The notes under the pieces: model-generated
Told to the model about the DNA's origin: nothing
What the model saw: the letters and a program-made list of their open reading frames with translations, nothing else
Databases searched by the model: none
Program-made: the position numbers and the translations under genes
NCBI GenBank assembly: GCA_000436535.1
Contig: FR886331.1
Location: forward strand, 77,868-141,867
DNA: 64,000 nt
Reading direction: 5' to 3'
DNA from: Eubacterium sp. CAG:252
Lineage (GTDB): Bacteria > Bacillota > Clostridia > Lachnospirales > Lachnospiraceae
Shown: one piece after another, positions 26,201 to 34,366 of the stretch
Position numbering within the stretch: position 1 is the stretch's first letter
Layout of the letters: each line of letters opens with the position of its first letter

Positions 26201-28534
26201 CTTACAGAAGGAATAGAATATAACAAGGACAGCGCATATGCTACAGTTTCTACACTTGAAACAGCAGGTGTTAATGTACTTTCAGAGTTATCAACACCAG
26301 AACAGCCAGTAACTATAGATGGTGTTACATATACACAGTTTATACAGGCATCTACAGCAGCTGGTTCAGGTGTAAAGGTTCCAGACAATGGTACAGCAAC
26401 ATATGTATTCAAGGCAAAGACAGACTGCTCAGTTACATTACATAACAGAGCAACAAGTAAGGAATGGTGGTTTGTAGAGTCACCAGATGGAGCAAAAATA
26501 ACAAATAGTGCAACAGGCTCAACAGTTGAAGCTATTATGAAATTTAACTTAAAGGCAGGTAAGACATATTACTATTACTGTGCTGGTTCTAAGCCAATGG
26601 TATATGGTATATATCTTGATGCACCAGTAGCTAACGCAGATTCTTTACTTAAGGAAGAAACAGCAACAGGTGGTTCAGATAGTAGTGATACACAGACAGC
26701 TTCAGATAAGTCAGTTAAGCTTACATGGACAGCAGTTGACAATGATACTGAAGTATACTATGGAGTTGACACATATGTTGATGGTGTAAAGGTTGATATG
26801 GTTGACGGAATTAAAGATACATCAACAATTATTGACAGATTATCAGCAGGTGTTGAGTACACATTTAAGGTATATGTAAGTGAAAAGGCTGATAATGCTA
26901 ACAGCTTAAATGCAGGCAACAACAAGACATATCTTGGTGAAGCAACATTTACAACAGAAGGAAGTAAGGACACAGCAGCTATTGCAGCTAAGGACACAGA
27001 AGTTAGTCTTGCAAGTGCTATATATACATGCGCACAGGCAACATGGACAGGAATTTCAAAGGATGATACAAGAATTCGTGGATATAAGATATATGCTAAT
27101 GGCAATCTTGTTAAGACACTTTACAACTATCAGATAAATAAGTATGACACAGTAGATACTATAAGCAATCAGGTTGGTCGTCTTACACCGGGTATTGAAA
27201 ATAAGGTTCAGATTGTTGCATTTACAGATGCAGGAGTAGAATACAAGTATCCAGAAGCAACAGTTAAGACACTTGAAAACTATGATTACAAGGCTCCTGT
27301 ATGGAGCAGCGATGCTGCAGTTACAGCTAAGGAAAATGAAGCCGGTGACATCGTTATAACATGGGATGCAGCAACAGATGATACAAAGGTTGGCGGATAC
27401 CGTGTATACCTTGATGGTGTAGCTTATGGTTCTGATAAGTACTTCAATCCAGTTAATGGAGCAAAGACAACAGAAGAAACAACTTATACAATTAAGAAAG
27501 AAAATCTTCCAGAAGGCTTTAAGGCATCAGATGCCCACACAGTAACAATCCAGACAGGAGATACATGGTGGAAGGCAGAAACTACTATGGGAGCTTTCGA
27601 TAAGATGGCAGGCTTTAACTGGACTAACAAGGGTCTTAGCACAGCTGTTGAAAATTATAAGCCAGAGCCAGGCAAGACAGATACAAAGATTGATAACGAT
27701 ACAGTATCTGTTGATAAAGAAGAAGTAGAAAATGCTATACTTACAGATGATGATAAGAAAGCTCTTGAAGCTGGTCAGAATGTAGATATAAAGATTAGTG
27801 TAACAGATGCTTCTAATGAAGTATCAGCAGATGCTAAGATAGCAATAGAAGCTGCACTTAAGGCAGCAGCAGACAAGGATGCATCTGTCAATGTTGGACA
27901 GTATCTTGATATATCTATTAAGAAGACAGTAGGTGGAGAAAAACCAACAGATGTAAAAGAAACAGCTAAGAAAATCAGCTTCACTGTTGATATACCAGAA
28001 ACAATGAAGAATACTGATAAGAATGTATCAAGAACTTACTATATTATAAGAATGCATGATAATAAGGCTGAGGTTATTGCAACAGCCAGCCAGGCAGAGG
28101 TTGAAAGTGGCAAGATAACATTTGCAACAGATAAGTTCTCAACATATGCACTTGCATATGCAGATGCTTCTGTAAAGTCAGATGATGGAACAAACACAAA
28201 TCCAGATGACAGCAAGAAAGATGATGGAACAAATACAACACCAGATGACAGCAAGAAGGATGATGGAACAATCACAACACCAGATGATGGTAAGAAAGAT
28301 GATACAACAATCACAACACCAGATGATGGCAAGAAAGATGATACAACAGTAACAACACCAGATAATGGCAATAATGCAGCCGGCGGTACATCTACAGGCA
28401 GCACAACAGACACAACTGATACAATACCTAAGACAGGTGATACAAACGCTTCAATGTGGATGTTACTTGCAATTATGGGAATGGCAGGAATTGCATTTGT
28501 TACTGCAAAGAAGAGAGGTTTAGTAAGAAAGTAA
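23294..28534 (+). CDS. Cell-wall-anchored GH28 polygalacturonase, multidomain
   Basis: 1746 residues. Signal peptide 1-~31, then an FN3-like domain (~75-195) and a GH28 right-handed beta-helix (~198-750). Catalytic residues fall in GH28 order and spacing: Asp481 (NGDG), Asp502-Asp503 (TGDDN), His537 (GHGG), Arg568 and Lys570 (FRFKS). A sugar-binding-type beta region (~795-975), an unassigned segment and FN3-like modules follow (~1150-1450). Next come a helical segment, a Pro/Asp/Lys/Thr linker and the sorting signal IPKTG (Ile1711), a hydrophobic helix and a basic end. It should hydrolyse galacturonan at the cell surface; exo or endo action is not clear, though the layout recalls exo-acting enzymes. 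The start at 23294 follows AGGAGG; an upstream ATG at 23258 would bury the signal peptide. Confidence 0.92.
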   Translation: MLRLRKVAALGLAALMTVGSLSIPSTAGAAGLPTTQGHDKYVNKNVFDVISSDTFGTKELESPLFDKTTGSNDITDLQVPTLAYDDTSIGLVWQKPEKYANVADYKVYINGEPAGTARENYKVNAAWAAKYMESFYDYYNTQGKSDVEMVNVDIHAYRATGLKPDTEYTFKVVAVDESGKEIGTAKEIKQRTTKAPEVVNIKDFGAVETEGYTSYNDEINAVIESNTKAIQAAIDACPEGGKVVIPENTDGKVFVSGAVWLKSDMTLEVDGTLWASPNSDHFEIGFLMYPFYTDTRGWGLVNAMTADESNPIKNVRVTGTGTLYGNGWKYGAGSTIYEDGYTSNKGKNTQAGDPADTENWGLPRYVGGGNVKVFYQGIQSKDSAYKYLKNTGNYDEDKLTALFSATTADEAKEAATGVSSDDLKFAYATRSSLLIMRNCENVYVGDITIENPSNHSVNILDSRNIATTNVKVFSYDGNNGDGLGYGCSQNVVCWGNFTDTGDDNLGFGASVGMGARDSEIQTNSEVWMFDNFLREGHGGLAAGSHTGNGIQDVLFEDTVMNHIDMAFRFKSAPTNGGFGANITMRDCAVADTNQGWVFTTSYGDPNSASSTEYAEIGEFYNFASYNISVYGANQNTIQVLADIDPVGNTSKPLHSHHNMYFQDITFGNVGSNGSYKNKNGWETLIGCDNSVFYNVKTVSYNKKAESKKTNKAWNNIQYCNNLVFQGTTWDSLNACTDNMKAAMSGITVKDNTVKAENYKETPETPDKPDAGDTDNNKPDAGTATEWTSSVDDCTDFFNDAVDATKGKTDAIEAVPKVETKNTPHNIGYLYDNEHNKGKNTQYPGYEQGYAYTNCDIAGLTKLVLPICRQTDAGTQTVSVRLDTKDGKEIAKTTLKGVKNDGYVDYEMDVTLPEGVDTTKAHKIFVVFTSTGNTANYIANARDLKGIKTATAKAADSRAAAKESVDLTNGLTEGIEYNKDSAYATVSTLETAGVNVLSELSTPEQPVTIDGVTYTQFIQASTAAGSGVKVPDNGTATYVFKAKTDCSVTLHNRATSKEWWFVESPDGAKITNSATGSTVEAIMKFNLKAGKTYYYYCAGSKPMVYGIYLDAPVANADSLLKEETATGGSDSSDTQTASDKSVKLTWTAVDNDTEVYYGVDTYVDGVKVDMVDGIKDTSTIIDRLSAGVEYTFKVYVSEKADNANSLNAGNNKTYLGEATFTTEGSKDTAAIAAKDTEVSLASAIYTCAQATWTGISKDDTRIRGYKIYANGNLVKTLYNYQINKYDTVDTISNQVGRLTPGIENKVQIVAFTDAGVEYKYPEATVKTLENYDYKAPVWSSDAAVTAKENEAGDIVITWDAATDDTKVGGYRVYLDGVAYGSDKYFNPVNGAKTTEETTYTIKKENLPEGFKASDAHTVTIQTGDTWWKAETTMGAFDKMAGFNWTNKGLSTAVENYKPEPGKTDTKIDNDTVSVDKEEVENAILTDDDKKALEAGQNVDIKISVTDASNEVSADAKIAIEAALKAAADKDASVNVGQYLDISIKKTVGGEKPTDVKETAKKISFTVDIPETMKNTDKNVSRTYYIIRMHDNKAEVIATASQAEVESGKITFATDKFSTYALAYADASVKSDDGTNTNPDDSKKDDGTNTTPDDSKKDDGTITTPDDGKKDDTTITTPDDGKKDDTTVTTPDNGNNAAGGTSTGSTTDTTDTIPKTGDTNASMWMLLAIMGMAGIAFVTAKKRGLVRK
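28181..28375 (+). repeat. Five 39-bp tandem repeats in the wall-spanning linker
   Basis: Five units of 13 codons, consensus DDGTxTTPDDxKK, directly before the sorting signal. Such linkers carry the enzyme through the wall. Unit number may vary between strains. Confidence 0.85.
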
Positions 28535-28593
28535 TAATGCTTACAGACTTAGAATACAAGTTATATAAATGAAAATAATATAATGAGTAGTTG

Positions 28594-28657
28594 AAGAAGC
28601 TATTCTTAAGACTTATAACCGCAGGGTGGAGACTTAGGAGTAGCTTCTTATCTTTTT
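28594..28657 (+). terminator. Terminator after the polygalacturonase gene
   Basis: Seventeen-base arms (28594-28610 and 28633-28649), paired with two G-T pairs, followed by ATCTTTTTA. Confidence 0.8.
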
Positions 28658-28750
28658 ATGGTATATAATGAGCACAAGGAAAAGGTTTGAAAACAGGAGA
28701 AAAATAATATAAATTAAAGAATTCATACTAAAGAGATTGGAGATAGAAAA

Positions 28751-29428
28751 ATGAATAAAAAACGTGATTTATTGGCAGTTATAATACTGCTTTTAGGAAA
28801 ATATGTTATTCCATATATGATTGCATTTTCTTCGAAATACATATTAAGGAAAGATATTAGCAGTTTTCAAGGTCAGATATTAGATTTTGCTATTGTTATA
28901 ATTACATTTGTAGTTATAGTAATATTATATAAAGATAGAATTATATGTAATATACGGGATATTTTTTCAAAGAGTTTTTTTAGCAATATATGGATATTAT
29001 TATCAAGTACTTTAATTGTACTTCTTGCTAATATAACAATTTCCAGCTTGCTTATTAACTGGGGAATATCAAGTGATAATCAGGAAATTCTTGTTACAGA
29101 GTTACATAATAATTATATAATTCAATTTTTGTCAGTGGTAATTTTAGCACCAGTTGTTGAAGAGGCAATTTGCAGAGGTGTAGTATTCAGGATTATTAGT
29201 AAAAAAAGTATAATATTGGGGTTTATTATATCTTCAGTTATATATGCTTTACTTCATATAGATTTTCAGCTTATAAGTGATGGAATATCTGTTCTTCCTC
29301 TGATTTTACCATACTTTATATTAGGAGTTGGCTTTGCGAGTGTTTATTATAGGACTAAAAATATATGCTATTCAGTTTTAATGCATATGATGATAAATTT
29401 ATTGTTTTTGCTTATGGAATTTTATTAA
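28751..29428 (+). CDS. CPBP-family intramembrane metalloprotease
   Basis: 225 residues with about seven membrane segments. CPBP (Abi) motifs are intact: EEAICRGVVF (EExxxR), LLHIDF (FxxxH-type) and HMMINLLF. The family includes Rce1-like proteases and bacteriocin self-immunity proteins. No bacteriocin gene is adjacent, so the role is open. GGAGAT precedes the ATG by six bases. Monocistronic. Confidence 0.88.
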   Translation: MNKKRDLLAVIILLLGKYVIPYMIAFSSKYILRKDISSFQGQILDFAIVIITFVVIVILYKDRIICNIRDIFSKSFFSNIWILLSSTLIVLLANITISSLLINWGISSDNQEILVTELHNNYIIQFLSVVILAPVVEEAICRGVVFRIISKKSIILGFIISSVIYALLHIDFQLISDGISVLPLILPYFILGVGFASVYYRTKNICYSVLMHMMINLLFLLMEFY

Positions 29429-29449
29429 AATTGCAGTTACTAGTTATAC

Positions 29450-29479
29450 TTGAAATTATTATACTTTGAAGTATAATAA
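29450..29479 (+). promoter_or_regulatory. Promoter with a perfect operator-like palindrome
   Basis: TTGAAA (29450-29455) and TATAAT (29472-29477) are 16 bases apart. An 11-2-11 perfect inverted repeat (29456-29479, core ATACTTTGAAGTAT) fills the spacer and -10. It faces a seven-codon frame that ends at once, so it appears to be the control region of a lost gene. Confidence 0.6.
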
Positions 29480-29508
29480 GTGTATAACGTGTAGAAATGG
29501 GGGCAGAT

Positions 29509-29532
29509 ATGGAAGAATTTATAGACAGATAG
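29509..29532 (+). pseudogene. Seven-codon remnant behind an intact promoter
   Basis: ATG at 29509 with GGGGGC just upstream, then seven codons (MEEFIDR) and TAG. No longer frame follows before the terminator at 29593. Promoter, operator, ribosome site and terminator are all present, but the gene between them is missing. It could instead be a leader peptide. Confidence 0.35.
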
Positions 29533-29592
29533 GAAAAAATGTAAATTGTGCTATAATGTGCGTAAGCAATGAGCCGTGCATGATAAAAGAAT

Positions 29593-29626
29593 AAAAAAGA
29601 ACTGTACTTGTACAGAGTTCTTTTTT
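29593..29626 (+). terminator. Terminator
   Basis: AAAAAAGAACT plus GTAC (29593-29607) pairs with GTAC and AGTTCTTTTTT (29610-29626), with a two-base bulge. Confidence 0.8.
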
Positions 29627-29658
29627 AGACTTTTGTTATATAGGGCGAATGCCCGACA

Positions 29659-29686
29659 GTCCGGAAAAGCAACAGCTTTTCTGGAC
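29659..29686 (+). other. Strong hairpin upstream of the first LRR gene
   Basis: GTCCGGAAAAGC (29659-29670) pairs with GCTTTTCTGGAC (29675-29686) around AACA. A small GGGC/GCCC hairpin (29643-29654) precedes it, and a GCATG/CATGC pair follows. No T-run. It may be part of the leader mRNA of the LRR pair. Confidence 0.55.
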
Positions 29687-29747
29687 ATGCATGGCGTAGC
29701 AAATAATACATGCTATAATGACACATAGCAATAACAAAGGAGGCTTG

Positions 29748-31877
29748 ATGAATGATAAAAAAATACCCAAAATCATTACAACGCTGGCAATATGCGGTGG
29801 TCTGATAATGGGATTTAATACATTAAAAATACCTGTATATGCCAATAATGATGCACAGACAGTAATAACCAATGATGAAAATGGCATACCTGACAGGGTT
29901 TTGTACAATGCTCTGTTAGAAGAACTTGACAGTAACAATGATGGCGTACTCACTAAAGAGGAAGCCAGTAAGAAGTTATATGCATTTACAATAGAGGATG
30001 AAAATATCACAACTCTTAAAGGTATTGATAATATACCCAATATAATAGCTATGACATTAGCTAACGATAATATAACAGATATCAGTCCATTAGCTGGTCT
30101 AAAAAAAATAGAATCACTTAATATTGAGGGAAATAATATAAGCGATATAAGTGTTTTGAGTAATCTTTCAAAACTTAAGAAAATTAGTATTGATGATAAT
30201 AATATAAGTGATATTTCACCACTTAAGGGACTTACCAGGCTTGACTGGATAACAATGCGCAACAATAATATAAGTGATATAAGCGCACTGGGCAGTCTTA
30301 CAAGCTTAACACATGTTGACCTTGATGATAATAATGTGAGTGATATCAGTCCGCTTAAGAATATGAAGCAGCTTGTTATGATAAGACTTGCTAATAACAA
30401 TGTCAGCGATATCAGTGCTCTTGAAGGCTTTACTAACTTAAAAGAGCTGCATCTTGAAAACAATCATATTTCGGATATAAGTGCTTTAAAGGACTCCTAT
30501 GAAATGAATTGTTTAAGGCTGAATGATAATAATGTCAGCGATATCAGTGTTTTAGCACAGTATGATTCTTTATGGGAATTAAAGCTGCAGAATAATAATA
30601 TAACCAATATAGATTCTTTAAAGCTGTTTTTTGAAGGCTGCAATACAGATTTCTATGATAGTGATTTCTTGTACTATGATGCAGACAATGTATTACACGG
30701 AAGAGTACTTCTTTATGGTAACAAGATACCTGAAAGTTCATTCAGAAATGCAGCTTCCCGTTATATACTTAACTATCCGGTAACAAAAGATGGTGAATTA
30801 ATAGGTGTGACATGGCTTGAAGCACAGCAGCCTGTAAAGGATGAAGATAACAGCTCAGGTGACAATAATAATGATAATAACAATACAACAAATACTGGAA
30901 AGGTTGTACAGCTTGATGATGGCAACTGGTATTATGTTGTAAATGGTGCTGTTGACTACAGTTATAATGGAGTAGCGAATAACGAATATGGCTGGTTCTA
31001 TATAAGAAATGGAGTCCTCGACTGGAGTTATACAGGCTTGACAGACAGCGAATATGGCTGGTTCTATATAAATAACGGAGTGCTTGACTGGAATTATACA
31101 GGCTTGGCATATAATGAATATGGCTGGTTCTATGTAAGAAATGGAGCCCTTGACTGGGGTTATACAGGCTTGGCAAACAACGAATATGGCTGGTTTTATG
31201 TAAAAAACGGAGTACTTGACTGGAGTTATATGGGCGTAGCAGGTAATGAATACGGCTGGTTTTATGTAAAGAACGGAGTACTCGACTGGAGTTACACAGG
31301 CGTAGCAGGTAATGAGTATGGCTGGTTCTATATAAAAAACGGAGTGTTAGACTGGAGTTATACCGGAGTAGCAGGTAATGAGTACGGCTGGTTCTATATA
31401 AAGAACGGTGCATTAGACTGGAGTTATACAGGACTTGCATATAATGCATATGGAACATGGTACATAGTAAATGGTACAGTTGCATTTGACTATACAGGCA
31501 GCGTTAATAATGTAAATGTTGTCAACGGACAGGTAGTAGGACATGAACATAACTGGATACATCGTGAAGACATTTATGGTGAAAAGTTCGTATCAAAAGA
31601 TAATATGAAACGATATGATGACGGAACTTATATAATTGATGATGGATATGAGGCTGTATACGAGAGCCACATAATATGCGGTAACTGTAAGATAGATTTT
31701 GGCAAAGAAGAGGATGGCGCAGAAGAGGCATGGGTAGAGCATGTATTAGAAAGTCCTCTTTATACAGGCTGTCAGAACTATTTCGTTGAAGAAATTCTTG
31801 TCGGAGAGAAATGTACAGCAGTTGTAACACCAGCGCATGATGAATGTGCAGATTGCGGTGTTATAAAAGGTGAATAA
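29748..31877 (+). CDS. Secreted LRR protein with aromatic wall-type repeats (paralog 1)
   Basis: 709 residues. Hydrophobic signal segment (~8-35, ending VYA), then a calcium-loop-like DSNNDGVLTKEE (~60-72). Nine SDS22/internalin-like leucine-rich repeats of 22 residues (NNISDISPL pattern) span ~100-300, followed by a cap. An Asp/Asn linker leads to about nine copies of the ~22-residue repeat (EYGWFYIKNGVLDWSYTG type), ~386-597. A ~110-residue C-terminal domain has CGNC ... CADCG, which looks like a metal or disulfide knuckle. No LPxTG or membrane anchor, so the aromatic repeats probably hold it on the wall. The start at 29748 follows AGGAGG. Binding partner unknown; it is 19 bases upstream of its paralog. 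Confidence 0.85.
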   Translation: MNDKKIPKIITTLAICGGLIMGFNTLKIPVYANNDAQTVITNDENGIPDRVLYNALLEELDSNNDGVLTKEEASKKLYAFTIEDENITTLKGIDNIPNIIAMTLANDNITDISPLAGLKKIESLNIEGNNISDISVLSNLSKLKKISIDDNNISDISPLKGLTRLDWITMRNNNISDISALGSLTSLTHVDLDDNNVSDISPLKNMKQLVMIRLANNNVSDISALEGFTNLKELHLENNHISDISALKDSYEMNCLRLNDNNVSDISVLAQYDSLWELKLQNNNITNIDSLKLFFEGCNTDFYDSDFLYYDADNVLHGRVLLYGNKIPESSFRNAASRYILNYPVTKDGELIGVTWLEAQQPVKDEDNSSGDNNNDNNNTTNTGKVVQLDDGNWYYVVNGAVDYSYNGVANNEYGWFYIRNGVLDWSYTGLTDSEYGWFYINNGVLDWNYTGLAYNEYGWFYVRNGALDWGYTGLANNEYGWFYVKNGVLDWSYMGVAGNEYGWFYVKNGVLDWSYTGVAGNEYGWFYIKNGVLDWSYTGVAGNEYGWFYIKNGALDWSYTGLAYNAYGTWYIVNGTVAFDYTGSVNNVNVVNGQVVGHEHNWIHREDIYGEKFVSKDNMKRYDDGTYIIDDGYEAVYESHIICGNCKIDFGKEEDGAEEAWVEHVLESPLYTGCQNYFVEEILVGEKCTAVVTPAHDECADCGVIKGE

Positions 31878-31896
31878 GATTAAAGAGGAGTATTAA

Positions 31897-34095
31897 ATGT
31901 TTAAAAAATATAAAACAATTATTACAACATTGGCATTATGCGGTGGTCTGATAATGGGATTTAATACATTAAAAACACCAGTATATGCCAGTGATGATGC
32001 ACAGACAGTAATAACAAATGATGAAAATGGCATACCAGATAAGGTATTATATGATGCGCTGTTAGAAAAGCTTGACAGTAATAATGATGGTGTGCTTACT
32101 AAAGAAGAGGCAGATGAAGGAGTGTATTTCTTATCAATTAAAGAAAAGAATATTACAAGCCTTAAAGGTATTGATAAGATAAATGTAACGAATACATTAG
32201 TTCTGGATAATGACAATATAACAGATATAAGCCCTTTAACACAGATGAATGGTCTGGAAATACTTGAGCTGTGTGGAAATAATATATCTGATATAAGTGT
32301 TCTGAAAAATTTGACTAGTCTTAGAACCCTGAATCTTGATGATAACAATATAAGTGATATCTCTGCACTTGGAAATCTTAAGAATCTTACTAAGTTATGG
32401 ATGAATAATAACAATGTAAGTGATATTTCAGCACTTAAGAATCTTAATAAAGTTACTTATGTAGGGCTGAGCAATAACAATGTGAGTGATATAAGTGCAC
32501 TTGGTAATCACAGCACACTTACACACCTTGAATTTGATAACAACAATATATCGGATATCAGTGTGTTAAAAGGCATGACACAGATTGTTATGTTAATGTT
32601 TGCCAATAATAATATAAGCGACATAAGCGCACTTGAAGGATTTGTTAACCTGGAAAAATTATGCCTTAATAATAATAATGTATCAGATATCAGTTCTTTA
32701 AAAGATTCAATTAAAATGAAAATTCTTCTGTTAAATGATAATAACATAAGTGATATAAGCGCATTGTCACAATATAACGAATTATACAGATTAGCATTGC
32801 AGAATAATAATATAACGGATATAGAATCTTTAAAGCTATTTTTTGATGGTTGTAATACTGATTACTATGACTCTGATTTCTTATATTATGATACAGATAA
32901 TACATTACAGGGAAGAGTACTTCTTTATGGCAATAAGATACCAGAAAGCGCTTATAGAAGAGTAGCATCACGTTTTATACTTGGGTATGAGGTCTGCCAG
33001 AGATATAAAGATAGTGGCGACTCATTGACAGGTAAGACATGGCTTGAGGCACAGCAGCCTGTTGCGGATGAAAATAACAGTTCAGATGACAATGATAATG
33101 GTAATACAACTAATAATGCAAAGGTTGTACAACTTGATGATGGCAACTGGTATCGTGTTGTAAATGGTGCTGTGGATTATAGTTACACCGGAGTGGCTAG
33201 TAATGAATACGGCTGGTTCTACATAAGAAACGGAGCACTTGACTGGGGTTATACGGGATTAACCAATAGCGAATATGGCTGGTTTTATATAAGTAATGGA
33301 GTACTTGACTGGGGTTATACAGGTTTAGCAAATAATGAGTATGGCTGGTTTTATGTAAAGAATGGAGCACTTGACTGGGGTTATACAGGTGTAGCAAACA
33401 ACGAGTATGGCTGGTTTTATGTAAAGAATGGAGCACTTGACTGGGGTTATACAGGTGTAGCAAACAACGAGTATGGCTGGTTTTATATAAAGAACGGAGT
33501 GCTCGACTGGGGTTATACAGGTGTAGCTTATAGTGAATACGGCTGGTTCTATGTAAAGAATGGAGTGCTCGACTGGAGCTATACTGGGGTAGCTAATAAT
33601 GAATATGGCTGGTTTTATATAAAGAATGGAGCACTCGACTGGAGTTATACCGGTCTTGCATGTAACGAATACGGAACATGGTACATAGTAAATGGCGTAG
33701 TAGCATTTGATTATACAGGTACTATTAATAATGTAAGTGTTGTTAACGGACAGGTAGTAGGACATGAACATAGCTGGGTACATCATGATGATGAATATGG
33801 TGAGAAGTTTATATCAAAGGATAATATGCGTAGATATGATAGTGGAACATATATCATTGATGATGGATATGAAGTTGTAGAAGAAGGTCATATTATATGT
33901 GGAACATGTAGAAAAGACTTTGGATCTGATGATGAGGCAGTAGAAAGATGGCTTCATCACGCAGTCTCAGATGACTTCTATGTAGGCTGTCAAAATTATT
34001 TTGTTCAATACATTGTTTCTGGAGAGAAATGCACAACAGTCATAACACCAGCACATGATGAATGTTCGGGTTGTGGAGTTGTAAAGGGCGAATAA
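31897..34095 (+). CDS. Secreted LRR protein with aromatic wall-type repeats (paralog 2)
   Basis: 732 residues, a tandem duplicate of the preceding protein. It shares the signal segment, the EF-like DSNNDGVLTKEE (~59-71), the LRR block (ten units, one more than paralog 1, which accounts for the length difference), about nine aromatic repeats (~410-621) and the C-terminal Cys domain (CGTC ... CSGCG). The LRR concave faces differ, while signal peptide and repeats are nearly the same. That points to selection for two recognition surfaces on one chassis. Some adjacent repeat units are almost identical at the DNA level (33369-33500). AGAGGAG precedes the ATG. A terminator follows. Confidence 0.85.
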   Translation: MFKKYKTIITTLALCGGLIMGFNTLKTPVYASDDAQTVITNDENGIPDKVLYDALLEKLDSNNDGVLTKEEADEGVYFLSIKEKNITSLKGIDKINVTNTLVLDNDNITDISPLTQMNGLEILELCGNNISDISVLKNLTSLRTLNLDDNNISDISALGNLKNLTKLWMNNNNVSDISALKNLNKVTYVGLSNNNVSDISALGNHSTLTHLEFDNNNISDISVLKGMTQIVMLMFANNNISDISALEGFVNLEKLCLNNNNVSDISSLKDSIKMKILLLNDNNISDISALSQYNELYRLALQNNNITDIESLKLFFDGCNTDYYDSDFLYYDTDNTLQGRVLLYGNKIPESAYRRVASRFILGYEVCQRYKDSGDSLTGKTWLEAQQPVADENNSSDDNDNGNTTNNAKVVQLDDGNWYRVVNGAVDYSYTGVASNEYGWFYIRNGALDWGYTGLTNSEYGWFYISNGVLDWGYTGLANNEYGWFYVKNGALDWGYTGVANNEYGWFYVKNGALDWGYTGVANNEYGWFYIKNGVLDWGYTGVAYSEYGWFYVKNGVLDWSYTGVANNEYGWFYIKNGALDWSYTGLACNEYGTWYIVNGVVAFDYTGTINNVSVVNGQVVGHEHSWVHHDDEYGEKFISKDNMRRYDSGTYIIDDGYEVVEEGHIICGTCRKDFGSDDEAVERWLHHAVSDDFYVGCQNYFVQYIVSGEKCTTVITPAHDECSGCGVVKGE

Positions 34096-34138
34096 ATAAA
34101 GTTGTAAAAGGTAAATAAATAATATTTAACATTATAGG

Positions 34139-34180
34139 TGCTCTCAAGGCTTTAAAATAAAGGCTTTGAGGGCATTTTTG
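34139..34180 (+). terminator. Terminator after the LRR pair
   Basis: A continuous 15-bp stem (34139-34153 with 34160-34174) with three G-T pairs and a six-base loop, then TTTTT. Confidence 0.85.
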
Positions 34181-34205
34181 AATTTGAATATATGTCAAAT
34201 ACAGA

Positions 34206-34234
34206 TTGAAACGCATAAATTTTTATGATAAAAT
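34206..34234 (+). promoter_or_regulatory. pyrE promoter and leader
   Basis: TTGAAA (34206-34211) and TAAAAT (34229-34234) are 17 bases apart. The ~125-base leader pairs GGCAG (34264) with CTGCC (34346), ending just before the AGGAGG ribosome site. It has no PyrR-type terminator that I can draw. Confidence 0.5.
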
Positions 34235-34366
34235 AAATCTAAATATTGAAATAAATACAGTGCGGCAGGATAGTGAGGCTGGATTATGTGTCTGAGCAGG
34301 ATATATGTGATGCCAGAGCATAACACCAGAACCTTATGATTAATGCTGCCTGACAAGGAGGATATA

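Noticed and set aside
30928..31530. Regular ~66-base repeats considered as a CRISPR-like array
   Set aside because: The repeats are contiguous, in frame and coding, with no spacers and no cas genes.
29748..31877. DSNNDGVLTKEE as a dockerin of a cellulosome
   Set aside because: Only one calcium-type loop is present in each LRR protein, not the paired loops of a dockerin, and no cohesin is seen.
30769..33786. Several long reverse-strand frames over the LRR and repeat arrays
   Set aside because: They arise because the repeat period is a multiple of three, keeping antisense frames open. No start signals and biased composition.
34241..34366. pyrE leader as a PyrR-type attenuator
   Set aside because: A GGCAG/CTGCC pairing exists but no terminator/antiterminator pair or PyrR-binding loop could be drawn.
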